NCBI GenBank assembly: GCA_023053575.1
Contig: JAKZAP010000018.1
Span: forward strand, 20,798,202-20,862,201
Length of the DNA stretch: 64,000 bases
Source: Branchinecta lynchi
Lineage: Eukaryota > Arthropoda > Branchiopoda > Anostraca > Branchinectidae
Direction: 5' to 3'
Shown: positions 1 through 10,892 of the stretch, one piece after another
Numbering within the stretch: position 1 is the stretch's first letter
Layout: each line of letters starts with the position of its first letter
Notes under the pieces: model-generated
What the model was told of the DNA's origin: nothing
Seen by the model: only the letters and a program-made list of their open reading frames with translations
Databases searched by the model: none
Made by a program: the position numbers and the translations under genes

Positions 1-110
1 GTTGAGGGGGGGAGGGGTTTAGGTAATAGGTGAGAAAAAGATCTTGTTCAATTAGTGTGACAGGCGATTTAGCGATAATTTTAGACATGCTAAATCCAGA
101 TCTGAGCATT

Positions 111-414
111 CCCGATGAAAAATTTTTAGCCTGCGTAGTACTATGGTAGTAGTACGAAAACGTTGCATGTAATACTATGTAATAGCAAAGAATACTATCA
201 TTTAATGTGCCTCAGATTGGTCCAATCTTATGTAGTAGTATCCAGTAGCATATTGTCTTGTCATAGTCGCACCCAGTCTTGCTAATAGTAGCATATAGTA
301 GTATGCAGTAACACGGTAGACTTGAAGTAGAAGTATGTAGTAGCATCGTTAGTACTGCATGCAACTTTTTCGTACTACTTTATAGTACTATTTTGAGAGA
401 AATTTTTCATCGGG
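111..414. mobile_element. MITE family A (TAGTAG-rich, palindromic), copy 1
   Basis: A 304-bp non-autonomous element begins CCCGATGAAAAATTT and ends with the inverse complement AAATTTTTCATCGGG. Sub-terminal inverted blocks around TAGTACGAAAACGTTGCATG and GCATGCAACTTTTTCGTACT extend the inverted repeat to roughly 70 bp. The centre is rich in TAGTAG/CTACTA. Flanking dinucleotides are TT/TT. No protein is encoded. Four further copies are listed separately. Confidence 0.85.
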
Positions 415-1624
415 TTGTTGTCTCACCAGGCAAGTAGTTCCTCCGGAATGCTAAAAAAAAATGGGAATTGGGTCAAAGTAAATGTTTTTCTGTGAAGGTG
501 ATTGGAGCATAGATATAGGAGTAAAAGTAGACTACATGCTGGATCCATGGATGAAATTTATTTTCTCGCTGGACAATGTTTCAACCAGAAAGGAAAATTT
601 AGCAGAAGAAAAAGTTGCCATCGATCAATTTGGCAAAAATAAACCTATACAATGAAAATATATAAATTCTTGTAATCGCCAATCCGTGCCCTTAGCTGCT
701 TCTTTGTCATGGGAGTTCTCACCAGTGGTCTCCGGTTTTTCTTATAAGCCGTTTTTGCATCCATCAGTGACTTCTCGCCAGTCTTATAACCCGTTTTTGA
801 ACTAACCAGTGTCCGGTTTTATTTCACCGGTGCGGACCTGTGCGGACTAACCAGAACCTGCTCGGCGAGGAGTTAGCCAGTTTTCATCAACTCATCGGTG
901 AACCAAAAAAACGCGTTTTAAGAGAAGAACCTGACACTGGTGATAAACACCAGAGACAGTCCGGAATGCAATGGACGCAGCTCTTATTGATGTTACGGTG
1001 GTGACACCTGCACCCCTCACTGCTAACTTCTGCCGCCGTAAGCCAGCGTTACTCCCTTTCCGTCCAGTATGTTTAATCTTTTATACTGTCGTAACTTTGT
1101 GTTACTTTATTAACTCATTTTCATGACTCATCGGGCGAGCATGAGTCACCTTCTTCTCACACTTCTTTTCCGGGGCTGGACCGGGCAACAAACCTTTTTA
1201 CATAAAGGTTGTTTTTATATTGTAAGTACCAAAGAAAAAAGCCTTTTGTCTATTTACGGACCATAGGTCATTATTGATTGATTTCTTGATTGATTGATTG
1301 ATTGATATTATGAGTCTTGGTTAAAGCTCCTTAGAGTGGGCTGGCCTGTAAGGCCTAGTGTATGATGGGTGGTTTATAGCCTATTGTGGTTCAGTACGCA
1401 AACCTTAGTGTGAATCGATCGGGGGAATCCACAATGAACCCGTGAAGTCTGCACGTTTAGTAGGCCACCAGACGCCCTAGGCTGTTCTGACTCCGATGAC
1501 TGTATCCAAGGACATTTACCATCTATGTCCGGCCTACTACACCCCTCGCCATAACATCAGGTTGAGAGTTTTTCTTCACATACAAATACAGTCGTCGTAA
1601 TATTGACCATTTGTTCTTTTTCAG
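415..1624. other. Non-coding stretch upstream of exon a
   Basis: No exon or known element is recognised. Around 690-960 the words CCAGTG/CACTGG and CCGGTTTT recur in both orientations, suggesting a decayed inverted-repeat element. A (GATT)n tract near 1268-1306 may be a microsatellite or a LINE tail. The missing N-terminal CNG exons were searched for here and not found. Confidence 0.5.
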
Positions 1625-2332
1625 GACGATTGTCATACTACTGGTCAATGGTTGTGTCACTAGCATTCCTCTACAACTTCTGGGTGCCCATATATCGCTA
1701 TGCCTTCCAGGAGATCAACAGCAACACTAAAGTGTTGTGGTTTTGTTTGGACTACACTTCAGATTTTCTGTACATCCTAGACATCCTCTTCCACTTTCGG
1801 ACTGGATACTTAGAAGATGGTGTCTTACAAACAGATAGTGTTAAACTGCGACACCACTACATGAACTCAACAACATTTTACGTGGATTGCCTGTGTTTAC
1901 TGCCTTTAGACTTTCTATATTTATCAATTGGTTATAACTCAGTGCTTCGTTGCTTTCGACTAGTGAAAATTTACAGATTCTGGGCATTTAGTGATAGAAC
2001 TGAGCGGCATACGAACTACCCAAATGTCTTCCGCTCCATAAGTTTACTCCATTATCTCTTAGCCATTTTTCATTGGAATGCCTGTTTATTCAAGGTGTTC
2101 CTTAACGCAGTGCCAAATGATGAAAGTGATGTGGTGCTTCAGTACTTGAAGAGTTATTATTTCTGCACCATGATCTTAACCTCAACGACATCTATGATGC
2201 AGCCGGATTCCCGGTCAGAATACTTCTATGTGATTCTGCAGATAGTCTTTGGACTGATGCTCTTCGCCACAGTGCTGGGACACGTGTCGAATATTGTGAT
2301 AAACGTCAGTGCCGGAAGGAAGGAGTTCCAAG
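1625..2332 (+). CDS. CNG channel subunit, exon a (S1-S6 and pore)
   Basis: This 708-bp internal exon encodes the membrane core of a cyclic nucleotide-gated cation channel. Its acceptor is a T-rich tract ending in CAG before 1625 and its donor is AG|GTAATC at 2333. Visible in order are S1 (YYWSMVVSLAFLYNFWVPIY), S2/S3 (LDYTSDFLYILDILFHFRTG), an S4-like helix with spaced basic residues (RCFRLVKIYRFWAF), S5, the pore loop (near SYYFCTMILTSTTSMMQP) and S6 running into AGRKEFQ. CNG channels are tetrameric plasma-membrane channels opened by cGMP or cAMP, usually in sensory cells. The splice phase is 1 on both sides. The aligned pore reads T-S-T-T-S where CNG subunits normally carry a T-I-G type filter, and the acidic residue of alpha subunits is absent. 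That, with the C-terminal exons, suggests a beta-type (TAX-2/CNGB-like) subunit. The preceding exon, which should supply a G and the N-terminus, was not found in the window. Confidence 0.93.
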
Positions 2333-2392
2333 GTAATCTGCATTTACTTTCAAATTCTTTTAAATCACAAAATGTGCGATGGTGTATTTATT

Positions 2393-2500
2393 ATATTTGA
2401 CGGTGCAAAACGGATAAGTCAACTACATTTTATTCGAGCTATATTTCGGCCCTTCTTGGCAAGGGTCCTCTTCAGGCTCAAGTCGCTCAAGCTGGAAAAT
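2393..2500. repeat. Foldback family C, single-arm copy
   Basis: One arm of the C family starts TTTGACGGTGCAAAACGGAT and contains TATTTCGGCCCTTCTTGGCA. It lies 60 bp inside the first CNG intron. Full two-armed copies are at 27266 and 39715. Confidence 0.75.
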
Positions 2501-2947
2501 GAACTTGTGGAAAAACAATTAAAGATTCTTCCGTAAATATCTGATTTTATGAACGTCTGGTTGGAGTTAAAGCTGGTGCTGTGATTTCGTTCTGGACACG
2601 GCTGCTGTTTTCGCTGTTCGATTGGGTCGTCGAAGGGTAGAGATTCTTCTGCATTTTAGTTTTGGAGTCACCTGTCCGTTCTTCTTCTTTCCAGCTAAGA
2701 TGGATAGGCTTCTTCATTCTTCTTTTCTACTTCTTCTTTTTCCTCTCTTTTTTCTTTTTTTGATTTGTTTGGTTTGTTTCCCTTAAAGCACAATGGACAC
2801 TTCTAATGCTTTACTTTGTATTAAATGCTTCACAAATAAACATTTTCCGACTTCCTTTAGAAGACGATACGAAAACGGCCGTTTTCTTGTTATCCCTTGT
2901 CTTTACCTCTCTGGCATTTCGGCGATCCAAATCTTAGGAGCTGGGAT

Positions 2948-4594
2948 ATCGTGGCAGGAAATTCAAAAACTCCCAGCAATGCTTGATAGAAAAGGAAATA
3001 TGTCACCAAAGTCAAGCCGCAGATGCAGTTTACCTGATTGCTCTAGTGTTTCATTAGAAGTTCCATGGCTTAAAGTGCCTGTTAAAGGTTTTTCTTTGTC
3101 GAATAGTGTTGTGAAGCTTGATTAGCTTGCTTTATAAAATTTACCAGAGTATGCAATAAGCTTATAACAAATAATATACCTACAAAAATCATTAAAAAAC
3201 AAATAACCTATTCAAATCTGAATTATACAAGCTGATTTATGCACAAGATCTACTAAGCTTTATAAGAAACATAACTTTTATCTTTGTCCAAGCTAGTAAA
3301 TTGAGCATGTACTACAAGCTGATTTATGCACAAGATAAAGATCTACTAAGCATTATAAGAAACATCACTTTTGTCTTTGTCCAAGCTAGTAAACTGAGCA
3401 TGTACTGGCCCAAAAAATTACGCTTTGAAATATCACGAAGAGGAAACTGTTGAAAAAGCTGCTGACCTAGGGCGTAAGCATTGTTCCTAGGTTGTTACAG
3501 AGTGGGATTGGGGTAATTTGATGTGCCCATTGAACTTTAAGACTATACGAATAAAGAATAAGCCCCACCCATTGCCAGGCCTTATGTTAGGCCTTATGAT
3601 GGGGCCATAAACAGTTAATAGTGTTTTCTATTTTTTATAAAAAAAACTGAAACTGAACTGAACATTTGCTTTGAAACTCTACTTATTCATTTAAGAAAAA
3701 ACGTTATATCTCAGTTCTTCCTATGCAGTTTAAATTAGTTCCTGTTTGAACTTGCATTTCCATAATCGAAGTTTAATTAAACTCTGGCAGGACATGTGTT
3801 AATTATATTCCTTCAGTAGAAAAAAGGTGCGATCCTCCTCGATAAAAGTTGTGCACTACCCTTCAGTTTAAAAAAGTGAAGGCTTCTCTTTTCTGTTCAA
3901 TAACCTACGGAATCTTTTGTACTACCTCTCTGTGATAGATGCTGATAATGAGGCAAGGGAGACACAACTGAAACTGATAAGGACAGTGCCGCACGCAGTG
4001 AAGCTTCCTCTAAAACAAGTTTCGGTAAAGCTTCACTGAAAGATTGACTTCGGCTGTTGTCCGAAAATCAAGTGAAGAATCCCTCATTGACTTAATGTTC
4101 AATGGGCACATCAAACTACCCCAATCCCACTCTGTAACAACCTAGGAACAATGCTTACCCCCTAGATCAGCAGCTTTTTCAACAGTTTCCTCTCTGTGAT
4201 ATTTCAAAGCGTAATTTTTTGGGCCATTACATGCTCAATTTACTAGCTTGGACAAAGATAAAAGTGATGTTTCTTATAATACTTAATAGATCTTTATTTT
4301 ATGCATAAATCAGCTTGTATAATTCAGATTTGAAAAGGTTATTTGTTTTTTAATGATTTTTGTAGCTATATTATTTTATATAAGCTTATTGCATATTCTG
4401 GTACATTTTATAAAGCAAGCTAATCAAGCTTCACAGCACTATTCCACAAAGAAAAACTTTTAATAGGCACTTTAAGCCATAGAACTTCTGATGAAAGACA
4501 GGTAAACTGCATCTGCGGCTTGACTTTGGTGACATCTCAAATATATCCTTTTATATCAAGCATTGCTGGGAGTTTTTGAATTTCCTGCCACGAT
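2948..4594. mobile_element. Long inverted repeat element (arms about 0.5-0.6 kb)
   Basis: Positions 2948-3540 and 4091-4594 are imperfect reverse complements, for example ATCGTGGCAGGAAATTC against GAATTTCCTGCCACGAT at the outer ends and TTACAGAGTGGGATTGGGGT with its complement near the inner ends. The left arm carries a direct tandem duplication (3226-3312 and 3313-3404, period 87 bp) that the right arm lacks, which accounts for the arm-length difference. The spacer 3541-4090 holds AT-rich sequence with no ORF of note. A 110-codon ORF crossing the left arm matches no family I know. Best explained as a foldback-type transposon or an old inverted duplication. Confidence 0.7.
3226..3404. repeat. 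Tandem duplication, 87-bp unit, inside the inverted-repeat arm
   Basis: Two direct copies start TACAAGCTGATTTATGCACA and end at GAGCATGTAC. The second has small insertions. The duplication is absent from the opposite arm. Confidence 0.8.
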
Positions 4595-4697
4595 ACTGCT
4601 ACCTTCTAGTCTGGCAATTATTTTCAAGATACGAATGAACTCGCGGTATCCTGGCAACACAAGTACCATTATTGTATTCTTTTTGGTCTCGTGAAAA

Positions 4698-4763
4698 AAC
4701 AAGTCCAAAGGTTTCGATGGGATCCAAAAAATTCAATATTTGATCCAGACAGTTGGGTCTTGT
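4698..4763. repeat. Short palindromic module M1 (AACAAGACC...GGTCTTGT)
   Basis: About 65 bp beginning AACAAGTCCAAAGGTTTCGA and ending GGGTCTTGT, with GGGATCC inside. The same module brackets or ends the 137-bp-period arrays at 9745-9823, 22285-22330 and 23205-23286, and stands alone at 43132-43219. Confidence 0.65.
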
Positions 4764-4799
4764 CTACGCGAGATCCGTGAACATTTTTGCTATTAAGAT

Positions 4800-5387
4800 T
4801 CAGAAACAGATTAAGGCCAAAAAGCTAATCATCTGAACCGGATGATAATGCGTAAGTCCATCAGTCCACCATCCTCAGATATCATTTTCTGTATGTTTGA
4901 AGAATTTCCAGGCTAGTAATGCAGTAGATTTATGTAATTTCAAATATTTGGGATCAACAACAGCGCCAAATTGCCTGCTTTCAAGTAACAATGGTTCTTG
5001 GTTCCCAATTCCGGGACGTCTCTGAGCTTATTTTGCAGCCACGTAAATAGCAGCGACTTTGACATTCTGCTGCTCGCCATTTTAACATGTCCTCGATTAA
5101 ATTCAAGTTGTGCGGTCGAAGTGTGAATTTAGTCTTGTGTATAGTCTCAACGTCACGACGATAACTGACAGTGAAACAAAAAAAATCACTCACTGGGATC
5201 AAATAGCCTACAACATCCAACAATATGCTGGCTCTTCAGTTAAACTTTAAATCAGACAACTCGTGCTACTGAATTGGCTCTACTTATGTCTACTATTGCA
5301 CCTAAAGATTAAAGTATATTGAAGATATACATCAGAAGGAAAAAAAAAATGTTGTCGAGTCTGAGGCTGGAGTTAGGATATCACCAG
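4800..5387. other. Unassigned intron sequence
   Basis: No exon, RNA gene or recognisable element is visible. Only short AT-rich ORFs without family features occur. Confidence 0.4.
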
Positions 5388-5644
5388 CAAGGGCGTCACG
5401 TATTGGGGGAGGGTGGGACGACCCCCCCCCCACCCCCAGCGTTGTTGGCCTGTCGGTACAAAATATCCGAGTCGGCGCGAAGCACCCCGATTTTTCTTAA
5501 AACAGTCGTTTTTTCTTAAAATTATTCGGCTTTGTCGTCAAAACAGTCGTTTTCTTGCTAAGATAGTCGGTAAAAATGACCAACCAGTCGGTAAATGCCT
5601 TGCCCCTTCCCCCCCCCCCAACATTTTGGCTAGTAACGCCCCTG
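5388..5644. mobile_element. hAT-like MITE family E, copy 1
   Basis: A 257-bp element starts CAAGGGCGTCACG and ends TAACGCCCCTG, close to the family termini CAGGGGCGT...ACGCCCCTG. Inside are G and C runs near both ends, CAGTCGGTAAA-type words and a loose ~30-bp repetition of AAAACAGTCGTTTTT. The flanking 8-mers are ATCACCAG and GTCGCCGG, which differ by three A/G changes, so a decayed target duplication is possible. Confidence 0.75.
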
Positions 5645-6851
5645 GTCGCCGGAACTAGAGCGTTTAAAGCAGGTGTTGCTTCTCGGCAACCCTTCCGATA
5701 CTTGTAAAAATGGCGAACGTGTATAATAAAAGGACACACAAATTGAGACAAAACACACGCTTCACTAAAGTCTACAAATTGTCTGGTAACCAGTTCGTTA
5801 CGTAATCGTTAGGTACTGGTTAGAGCAGAGGGGATGATAATACACGACTACAACGTAAATATCTGGTATTTATTGCAAATAGCCAACTGGTCGTAGTACA
5901 TAGACATAGACATTTTTTTAATTTCATCAAAAACACATAAACTAAGCAAACAATTTACCATTAACAACTAAAATCCTGATTGTGGCCGTAATTCTAACCA
6001 CCATGAATCCACTCTATCATTCCCTCATTCCCTCCCCACCCTTGATGGGGGGGGGGGAGGTAAATTTTTTGTTTTTTTTGTTTTTAAATAAATACCCCTC
6101 TTATCACACTTCTTTCCTTTTCAAATAATGGGTAAACCCATAGAATAAAGCAATCACAAGAAAGTTGAAATTAAGAAAAAGGAAATCTGAGATATAAATT
6201 TAGAACACTTACAGGAGGGGTATCCAACCACGAATTTATCTGACCTCAAACTTCGCCTGAAAACCTTACAAGGAAATTTCTGTGGAGTCCAAAAACAGGT
6301 CCTGGGTCACTCAGGGTTTCCTTCTTATTGACAGTCGACCTTTCCAGGACTGGACTGAAATTTCCTTCCGTCCTTTTTAGGCCAGTTTCGGGTTTTGTAA
6401 ATTCGAGGTTGGATACCCTAGATGCTCCAGATGGTTCGCTTCTAACCGGACAAATTCAGCCAAATTTGTCATTACTTTAAAGCGCTGATCTCCAATCAAA
6501 TTAATGAACCCTTCCTTCCCTGAAGTACTCTTCCCAAACATTTTTGCCCTTAATCCCCCCCCCCCGCCCAGTTCGCAACATTCGCGCCTAAAATAAGATT
6601 ATCATCAGTTACAGCACATAGGGCAGACACAAGGGCCATGGAGTTATGGGACTTCAGGCTTTGAGTCGTGGGTTTTCTGGAATTCAAGATAATATGAAAG
6701 GTGCGTGCACACAAGCACAGTTCGATTTCTGCAGTCGGGTGCGGAGTTCCTTCTTCGCTACGGAATTTTCACGCATCACATGCAAGTTTTCCCAAAGTGA
6801 CGCGAATTTCGCTCGTGTATTTTGGAATGCAAAATTTTATCATAGGCTACT
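5645..6851. other. Unassigned intron sequence with G/C runs
   Basis: No gene is recognised. It contains a G run near 6048 followed by a T run, and a C run near 6556. A short TCCAGGACTGGA-like palindrome near 6340 is not enough to name an element. Confidence 0.4.
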
Positions 6852-7011
6852 CAGAGGCGTTACTGGCCAAAATGTGGGGGGGGGGGTCAAGATACTTTTA
6901 CCGACTGGCTGGTCATTTTTACCAAATGTTAAAAAAAAAATGTTTCCAAGAAAAATCGACTGTTTTTACGAAAAAATCGGCTGTTTTTACGAAAAATTTA
7001 CTGCTTTTAAG
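6852..7011. mobile_element. hAT-like MITE family E, truncated and inverted
   Basis: It starts CAGAGGCGTTACTGGCCAAA in the reverse orientation of copy 1, then a G run and ACCGACTGGCTGGTCATTTT. It is cut off where the next repeat begins at 7012, so the distal end is missing. Confidence 0.7.
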
Positions 7012-8546
7012 AACAAGAGCTAGAATCTCATATGACACTTGCAAGGGTGGTTCAGAAGATGAAATATAGAGTTTGCCTTTTCGTGGGTTTGTTCTGATCA
7101 TTTGTAAGCAAAATCCTTTAGATAAGAATAACTATCGACTTGGAAATCCCGAGAATGTATCGTTTGGTAAAAGTATTTTATTTTTTAACTTGGCCGTAAT
7201 GATGCGCACTTTAAAGGCGCTAGAGATTCATCTGTAAGCAAAATCCTCGAGGAAAATACGGTAACAGGCCCTTGGGGATCATTAGTATGTAGGCTACCGT
7301 TTGGTCAAAAGTATTTTTTTCACTTTTCGGTTAAGATGCGCACTTTAATGGTGCTAGAAATAAATTTCTGAGCAAAAGACTTAGGGCAAAAAAAAATCAT
7401 GGGTTGAGATGTATGTATCGTTTGATCAAAATCACTTTTGAACTTTGCGGTTAAGATGCGCACTTTAGGGCAGCTAGAACTTCATTTTTAAGCAAAACCC
7501 TTGATGCAAAAATGACAATGGGCTCATGGGGATCATGAAAATGGATATTTTGCTTAAAATTATCTTTCTTACTTTGCGGTCAAGATTTGTATTTTAAGGA
7601 ATAGTTGGATTTGGAAAGTGACGATTTCTGAGCCAACCTTGTCGAATCTCTAATGTTCCAGCCAAGTTTCATCGTCCTAGCGCATCTGGAAGTACCTTTA
7701 TTGATCACCGGAATTCCGGACCCTCCCCCCTCCAACTCCCCCACTGTGCTCGGAGCCAATCCGGTTCTGTATATGATTTATCCAGAGCATCTGTTCGTTA
7801 TTCCCACAAAGTTCCATCCTCTCTCTCCAGTCTAAGCCGGTGATGTATCCCCCCCCCCCTCCAATAGTTGTCGCATCCCGTCCATACATGAAAAAGATCA
7901 CCAGAGACAGGTCCTCTTTTCAATTACTAAGTTTAAGTTTTCCTCGAAACCTCTCACCAGTTCCAAAGTTACGCATAAGTCAATATTCCGGATTTACCCT
8001 CCTGAGAAATGTTTGATTTGATCAGTTTGATCATCCCTGCTATGCCTGTCAAGTTTCGTCGTGAAAATCCCCAAAACCGCCATCACCGGAATTCCGGACC
8101 CCCCCCCCCCCCCCCCCCGTAACTGTCCTGATCCATTCTAATTGTGTAAACGATTTATCTAGAGCAGATGCTTGTTCTTTCTTGCATCCCTCCATCCTAA
8201 CCGTTTCTCGAGATTTCCGGCGCCCCCCGAACTCCACCGTAGCTGTCAAATCCGGTCCGGACTTCAAATGGGACATCAGAGATATATCATCTGTTCAGTT
8301 ATTAAGTTTCATTCCAATCCGATCACCCGTTCGGAAGTTACACAACTACTCAATTTTCCGGATTCCCCGCCCTCGACTGCCCTGGAATGGTCTGGTCCTT
8401 GATATGCCTGCCAAGTTTCATCATCCTAGCAGATCTGGAAGTACCATAACTCGAAAAGGTGTGACAAACAACCGACCAACCGACCGACTTACAAACGGAA
8501 TTGCGATCGGTATATGGCACTTGAGCCAGAGGCTGCAAGTGTCATT
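7012..8546. mobile_element. Complex repeat family B, copy 1 (near full-length)
   Basis: The left end AACAAGAGCTAGAATCTCAT and the right end hairpin (8513-8545, TATGGCACTTG-AGCC-AGA-GGCT-GCAAGT) frame about 1.5 kb. Its left third is a decayed tandem array with AAGATGCGCACTTTA recurring about every 128 bp. Its right part consists of modules with GAAACTT, TCCGGA and long C runs near fixed points. It ends in CCGACC-type words followed by CGATCGGTATATGGCAC. It has no coding capacity and other copies occur in every CNG intron. Confidence 0.65.
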
Positions 8547-8569
8547 AAAATTGACTGTTTTGAAAGTCG

Positions 8570-9823
8570 AACTGAAAAGACAGCTTGTTTTTGGGATCCC
8601 AAAACGTAAGTGGAGGGATACCTATGACATCGCAAAAGTTGTCCATCCGTCCGTCTGTCTGTCCGTCCGTCCGTCTGTAAGCACGATAACACACGAAGGG
8701 AATGAGATATTTTGATGAAACTTGGTATGAGGATTTTTGGGTCAAGGGTAAGGTCGAGTTCGTAGATGGGCTCTGTAGCCCTATATTTGGGGGGTGGGGG
8801 AGGGGGTTCAATTTAAGGGACCAACAAAATATTTTTAAACAGCTAATGTGATAGTCGATTATGGAGTAAGAAGACATGCTGAGCACGATGGTGACAATAA
8901 TTGTCTCGCCGGACAAGTAGTTCGTCCGGAATCTGGCAAAAACCGGAAAGTTTGTTAAAAGTAAAAGTTTCATTTGAAGTTGATTAAATGTTTGATTTAG
9001 GAGTAAGAAGACAAGCTGAGCACAATGGTGAAAACCATTTTCTCGCTGGACGAGTAGTTCGTCTGGAATACGGCAAAACCCGGAAAGTTGGTTAAAAGTA
9101 AAAGTTTCATTTGAAGTTGATTAAATGTTTGATTTAAGGGTAAGAAGACATGCTGAGCATGATGGTGAAAATCATTTTGTCGCCGGACAAGCAGTTCGTC
9201 CGGAATCCGGCCAAAACCGGAAAGTTGGTTAAAAGTAACAGTTTCATTTGAGGTTGATTAAATGTTTCATTTATGGGTAAGAAAACATGCTGAACCCGAT
9301 GGTGAAAACCATTTTCTCGCCGGACAACTAGTTCGCCTGTAATCCGGCCAAAACCGGAAATTATGTTAAAAGTAAAAGCTTTATCTGAAGTTGATTAGAT
9401 GATATATTTAGGGGTAAGAAGAGACGCTGAGTCTGTATATAATGATCATTTTTACCCGGACATATAATTAGTCCGGAATCCGGTTGTACCCGCATTTTTT
9501 TCAGTAAAAATTTAATTTAAAGTTGATTAGATTTCTTTATAGGGATAAGGAGATACGCCGGCTTCGTTTCTGAATTTTTCTTTTTTTGCTGGACTAGTAG
9601 TTCGCTTGGAATTCGGGCGAAACCGCAAATTTGGCTGTAGTAAAGCAGGAAGTTTCGGTCAATATCGTCAAAATAGATACGGCTTATAGAGGTATAGATA
9701 GGTAGATAGAATATCTGAACTCGATTTTCTCTGATGATTAGCCTGGCGAAGACAAGACCGAATTGTCTGGATCAAATCTTAGATTTTTGAGATCCCATCG
9801 ACACCTTTGGTCTTGTTACATCT
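8570..9823. mobile_element. 137-bp-period array element D with flanks
   Basis: After TTTTTGGGATCCCAAAA and a (GTCC/GTCT)n tract near 8641, the words GTAAGAAGACATGCTGAGC start at 8866, 9003, 9140, 9277 and 9414, exactly 137 bp apart, with a sixth weaker unit at about 9545. Each unit contains CTCGCCGGACAAGTAGTTCG and AAACCGGAAA. The right flank is module M1 (9745-9823), ending CCTTTGGTCTTGTTAC. The unit is non-coding. Confidence 0.8.
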
Positions 9824-10369
9824 GATACTGGAATACACTGAAATATTTTGACTGATCGAAAGGATTTTGTGTATGGCCTAACGGCTAAAATTAAAGTATC
9901 TATCTATCTATCTATTGTTGCCCGGGCTCTAGTAATAACATTCAGAGTGTGCGCTGCTTGCACGATAACTCGTCAAGACGCTAGAAGTTGAATTTCAAAA
10001 AAAAAAAACATGAATGCCCAGAGTACATGTGTGAGGCCTCTTGACGATGAGAGGATGATGATAAGATATGCCTTGCACGGAATCGGACGTTTTTATTTTA
10101 AATTTTCGGCAATAGCTTACATTTTTGTAGTTGGTAAATACTTCAAGCGCAGAGGGACAAGCACATAGCGGTACCACAAATCTGGAAGAAAGAATTCGTC
10201 TGATGAAATCGGTTATCTGTTAATAATAGACAAACGAAGTAACGTATTTTTATGGGGTTTCGAGTCCTATTCAAGTGAACTAGTGATCTGTAACTAGACT
10301 GTTTGGTCTCAGGCCTATTCGGTTAAACTTTAAGGAAAAATACACTTGTTTTGGGGGAACCCAAGACGT
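9824..10369. other. Unassigned intron sequence with (TATC)n
   Basis: Contains a (TATC)n tract around 9897-9915 that may end a LINE-like fragment, and an A run at 9999-10008. No exon is visible. Confidence 0.4.
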
Positions 10370-10406
10370 CAGTACCCCCCCCCCCCCCGTACGCGAGGCC
10401 CCTGCA
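10370..10406. repeat. Family E terminal fragment
   Basis: A C run followed by GTACGCGAGGCCCCTG resembles the end of E-family elements such as 28785-28801. Only the terminus is present. Confidence 0.35.
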
Positions 10407-10469
10407 TATTGATCGTACTGTGTGTGCACGGATGGGGAGGTTTTACTGCGGCGCTTTTTCACGACCATT

Positions 10470-10690
10470 TTTTATGGCACTTGAGCATACTCAAGTGCCA
10501 TATAGCGATCGTAATTTCTGTCGGTCTGTCTGTCTGTCATTCTGTCGTTCTATCGGTCTGTCCAGGTTTTGCTAGTTTGGGCACTTCCACACAATCTAGG
10601 ACGATGAAACTTCACAGTCATATCAGGGACCCGACCAGATCAACTTACAAATAATCACTCCCCCAATCTGACTTTCCCCGGATCCGGGAG
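10470..10690. repeat. Complex repeat family B fragment
   Basis: It begins with the family hairpin (TATGGCACTTGAGCATACTC then AAGTGCCATATAGCGATCG) and a GTCTGTCTGTC tract, then GGACGATGAAACTT and CAGGGACCCGACCAG. Confidence 0.75.
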
Positions 10691-10747
10691 TCCGGAAACT
10701 ATAAAGCAAAAGCGGAGCGAAACGTAGCAAAAAGAGCGCTGCCCAAA

Positions 10748-10808
10748 TGCGGAATCGATCCACGGACCTCTGAGTCGCTAATCCAGTGCTCTACCTCTGC
10801 GCCAAGAC
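10748..10808 (-). ncRNA. tRNA-derived SINE head or tRNA pseudogene
   Basis: Read on the minus strand, TGGCGCAGAGGTAGAGC matches a pol III A box and GGATCGATTCC a B box, at tRNA-like spacing. The anticodon-arm region pairs weakly. No clean acceptor stem closes it, so a SINE head or pseudogene is more likely than a working tRNA. It lies 85 bp upstream of CNG exon b. Confidence 0.55.
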
Positions 10809-10892
10809 TTAGAAGTATTCGGGAGCGAATGCGGGACTAGGACGGCGTGGTCCTTTTTCACGAACATTTTTTTTATTCTGTTTTTCTTGCAG

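Noticed and set aside
2793..3125. A 110-codon ORF as a gene
   Set aside because: It overlaps one arm of a long inverted repeat and is not preserved in the other arm.
8182..8715. A 177-codon plus-strand ORF and overlapping minus ORFs
   Set aside because: All lie in family B and D repeat sequence; frames on both strands are open by composition and do not persist in other copies.
8866..9551. CRISPR array
   Set aside because: The 137-bp units are repeated along their whole length, with no unique spacers, in a eukaryotic intron context.
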